Positions 11,952 to 13,463 of a DNA stretch of 13,463 nucleotides are shown here, piece by piece. The position numbers and the translations under genes are program-made. Numbering within the stretch: position 1 is the first letter of the stretch; each line of letters starts with the position of its first letter. Source of the DNA: Erysipelotrichaceae bacterium (GTDB taxonomy: Bacteria > Bacillota_I > Bacilli_A > Erysipelotrichales > Erysipelotrichaceae). The notes beneath the pieces were generated by a model. It had not been told where the DNA came from, did no database searches, and worked only from the letters and a program-made list of their open reading frames with translations. The stretch lies in assembly GCA_003446295.1 (NCBI GenBank), contig DMBB01000131.1, forward strand, positions 1-13,463, given 5' to 3'.

Positions 11952-12175
11952 TCAGGATCATTTCGATGATCGTAGTTATTGCCTGGATGATCATCACGGA
12001 GCTTAGGGTCGTCTATCTGTTCGGCAGGATCGAAGAGGTCCGGGACATGCTTGGCCTGGACAGCAACGTTGAGGCTAAGAAGAAGATCAAGACAGTAGAG
12101 CTCAGTCCGGAGCACCGGAGAGAACTGACTGAAAAGCTGATCGAACTGATCGGGGAAGAGGAGAAGGAGAAATGA
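11948..12175 (+). CDS. small membrane-anchored early protein with charged C-terminus
   Basis: The 75-residue protein has one N-terminal transmembrane helix (about 2-26, IRIISMIVVIAWMIITELRVVYLF) and a charged helical tail (EVRDMLGLDS...KKKIKTVELSPEHRRELTEKLIELI...). GAGGAGG lies upstream of ATG 11948. No recognised family. It is the second single-helix membrane protein in the early operon, directly after 11584. Both flanking junctions are 4-base ATGA overlaps. Confidence 0.75.
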   Translation: MIRIISMIVVIAWMIITELRVVYLFGRIEEVRDMLGLDSNVEAKKKIKTVELSPEHRRELTEKLIELIGEEEKEK

Positions 12176-12378
12176 CACCTGTAAAGACCACACTGTCCGG
12201 CAGACGTTATTATCTGCCGGTCACCGGCAACCACGGCGAAAATGTCTGCATATACCTGGACAATGCCGTGAAAGGAAAGATCCATCTGATGATCGGCAAA
12301 GAATCAGTATGGATCGACAACATCAGTAAATTACTGGGAATTCTGAACGAACTGATAAAGGAGGAGACAAATGTCTGA
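12172..12378 (+). CDS. small early phage protein, unknown function
   Basis: The 68-residue protein has a beta-rich first half (TTLSGRRYYLPVTGN...NVCIYLDNAVKGKIHLMIGKESVWI) and a C-terminal helix (NISKLLGILNELIKEE). No known domain is recognised. It begins with a 4-base overlap on the previous gene and ends with an 8-base overlap on the next (12371-12378), so it is in the same translation unit. The purine-rich ribosome site of the next gene lies within its last codons. Confidence 0.75.
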   Translation: MTPVKTTLSGRRYYLPVTGNHGENVCIYLDNAVKGKIHLMIGKESVWIDNISKLLGILNELIKEETNV

Positions 12379-12850
12379 ATTCACAATCAATATCCTCGTA
12401 GGAGGAACCATCCAGCTCGGGCTGACGCCTGAACTCGCAGCAGTACTCAAGCTCCGCTCCGGAGCACCGATCGTCATTCAGCCGGATGTAGCTGAAGCCG
12501 CCGCACTGATGAGCTCAGGCGCGTTTGCAGAGGCTGCAGCGGCCCCTGAGAAGTCGATCGCAGAGATCGTGGCTGAAGCTTCAGCTCCCGCCAATAAGCC
12601 TGCAGAGAAGCCAGCAGAGCCTGCAGCAGAGCCGGTCAAAGAGCCAGTCAAAGAGGTAGTCGAACCTGAGGTAGTAGACAAGCCTGCACACACACTGGAT
12701 CAGCTCAAGAAGTTCTGCTCACAGCGCAAGGCTGAAGGCATCAATGTCGCGGCTATCGTCAAAGGCATTGCCGGTGTGGGACGCTTCACACTGATCCCGC
12801 CGGACAAGATCGATGCTGTGTACGAAGCTGTCGAGAAGGCCGAGGCCTGA
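12371..12850 (+). CDS. phage early protein with Ala/Pro/Glu linker, upstream of the DUF2800 gene
   Basis: The 159-residue protein has three parts: a short beta-rich N-terminus (FTINILVGGTIQLGL), a low-complexity linker (about residues 45-110, with repeated PAEKPAE and PVKEPVKE) and a C-terminal helical domain (LDQLKKFCSQRKAEGINVAAIVKGI...FTLIPPDKIDAVYEAVEKA). C-terminal modules of this kind recur in proteins just before DUF2800 in Firmicutes phages, often under misleading names; their function is unknown, possibly DNA-associated. AAGGAGGAG lies upstream of ATG 12371. The linker DNA (12590-12680) is itself repetitive. Confidence 0.7.
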   Translation: MSEFTINILVGGTIQLGLTPELAAVLKLRSGAPIVIQPDVAEAAALMSSGAFAEAAAAPEKSIAEIVAEASAPANKPAEKPAEPAAEPVKEPVKEVVEPEVVDKPAHTLDQLKKFCSQRKAEGINVAAIVKGIAGVGRFTLIPPDKIDAVYEAVEKAEA

Positions 12851-12852
12851 TC

Positions 12853-13463
12853 ATGCCGGGAAAGCATAGCGAAAGAGCTCATGCTGTCCTCAGTGCATCT
12901 GCCGCAGACAGGTGGATGCACTGCACCCCGTCAGCCCAGCTGACAAAGGACATGCCGGATACAAGATCCGTTTACAGTGACGAGGGTACCAGAGCACATG
13001 AGCTCGCTGAACAGATGCTGAGACAGTACCTGAAAGCCGGCACCTTTGACTTCGAACTGTTCGTTACTTCTCTGGACAAGGATCTGCGCGGCACCGCCGT
13101 TGAAGTCCTGCCGTACGTTGAGCACTGCATCGCTACGTACGAGTCAGCCAGCAAGGACAATGCTGACACAGTCATGTTCGTTGAGGTTAAAGTCGACTTC
13201 AGCCGCTGGGTACCGGAGGGCTTCGGCACATCGGACTGCATTATCCTCAGCGGCAACTGGCTGTACTGCATCGACCTGAAGTTCGGGAAGGGCGTACCGG
13301 TCTATGCCAACGGGAACCCGCAGGAGCGCTGCTACTGCCTCGGAGCATATGAGATGTTCAGCGATCTGTACGACATCGACCACATCATCTGCCGCATCGA
13401 TCAGCCTCGTCTGGACAATCTGTCGGAAGAAGAAATGCCGGTACAGGAGCTGCTCGACTGGGC
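12853..13463 (+). CDS. DUF2800 protein, RecB/Cas4-like nuclease fold (3' partial)
   Basis: The frame is open from ATG 12853 to the end of the window, so only 203 residues are visible. It begins HSERAHAVLSASAADRWMHCTPSAQL and has YSDEGTRAHELAE, then EGFGTSDCIIL, WLYCIDLKFGKGVPVYANGNPQ and CYCLGAYEMF, which is the DUF2800 pattern: His/Glu near the start, G-x-x-D, then D-x-K-x-G-K-G-x-x-V, the catalytic PD-(D/E)xK core of the RecB/Cas4 group. In phages it sits at the head of the recombination/replication module. It begins 2 bases after the previous stop, with only a weak ribosome site. Confidence 0.88.
   Translation, partial: MPGKHSERAHAVLSASAADRWMHCTPSAQLTKDMPDTRSVYSDEGTRAHELAEQMLRQYLKAGTFDFELFVTSLDKDLRGTAVEVLPYVEHCIATYESASKDNADTVMFVEVKVDFSRWVPEGFGTSDCIILSGNWLYCIDLKFGKGVPVYANGNPQERCYCLGAYEMFSDLYDIDHIICRIDQPRLDNLSEEEMPVQELLDW

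Noticed and set aside
12590..12680. Short repeats in the 12371 gene as a non-coding repeat element
   Set aside because: They are in frame and encode the Pro/Ala/Glu/Lys linker of that protein.

Overview
The window is a stretch of a temperate tailed phage of a Gram-positive, Firmicutes-type host, probably a gut anaerobe. Supporting this are strong AGGAGG ribosome sites, a Dp-1-type holin, BppU/CotH-like baseplate proteins, a DUF6273 lectin-like tail tip, an ImmR/ImmA-type immunity pair, and a DUF2800 gene opening the replication module. Genes are tightly packed, often with ATGA overlaps.

Left part (1-8337, + strand) is the end of the late region. In order it holds the tail of an unknown coiled-coil protein, a membrane-anchored coiled-coil protein, a holin, a stand-alone BppU-like anchor domain, and a very large receptor-binding/baseplate polypeptide. 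That polypeptide appears as two reading frames, 1165-4260 and 4264-7125, in the same frame and separated only by TGA-TCT. Five small genes follow, two of them single-helix membrane peptides that look related. The big polypeptide ends in a DUF6273 fold whose last ~38 codons look like the variable region of a diversity-generating retroelement. No reverse transcriptase lies in the window.

Middle (8200-8460) is an intact attP: a tRNA 3' end (T-loop to CCA) as core, CGAA-type repeats on the left, a bidirectional terminator, and five 11-bp tandem repeats ending at the integrase stop. The late genes and the integrase both abut this attP, so the sequence is probably the free (circular or virion) phage rather than an integrated prophage.

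The lysogeny module (8456-10721, - strand) holds integrase, a 257-bp gap with strong hairpins and a possible small RNA, an ImmA-like metalloprotease and its cI/ImmR-like repressor. The divergent control region (10722-10856) has two good sigma70-type promoters, each with a 13-bp operator in its spacer, plus a third copy over the rightward -35 box and a fourth, perfect palindrome, at the stop codon of the cro-like gene.

The early region (10857-13463, + strand) holds a cro-like regulator, a 227-bp leader with two long inverted repeats, an excisionase-type HTH protein, and a coupled run of small proteins leading to an Ala/Pro/Glu-linker protein and a truncated DUF2800 (RecB/Cas4-like nuclease fold) gene. 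Most notable are the split CotH-like polypeptide, its apparently lost start codon, the candidate hypervariable tip, and the attP and operator arrays.
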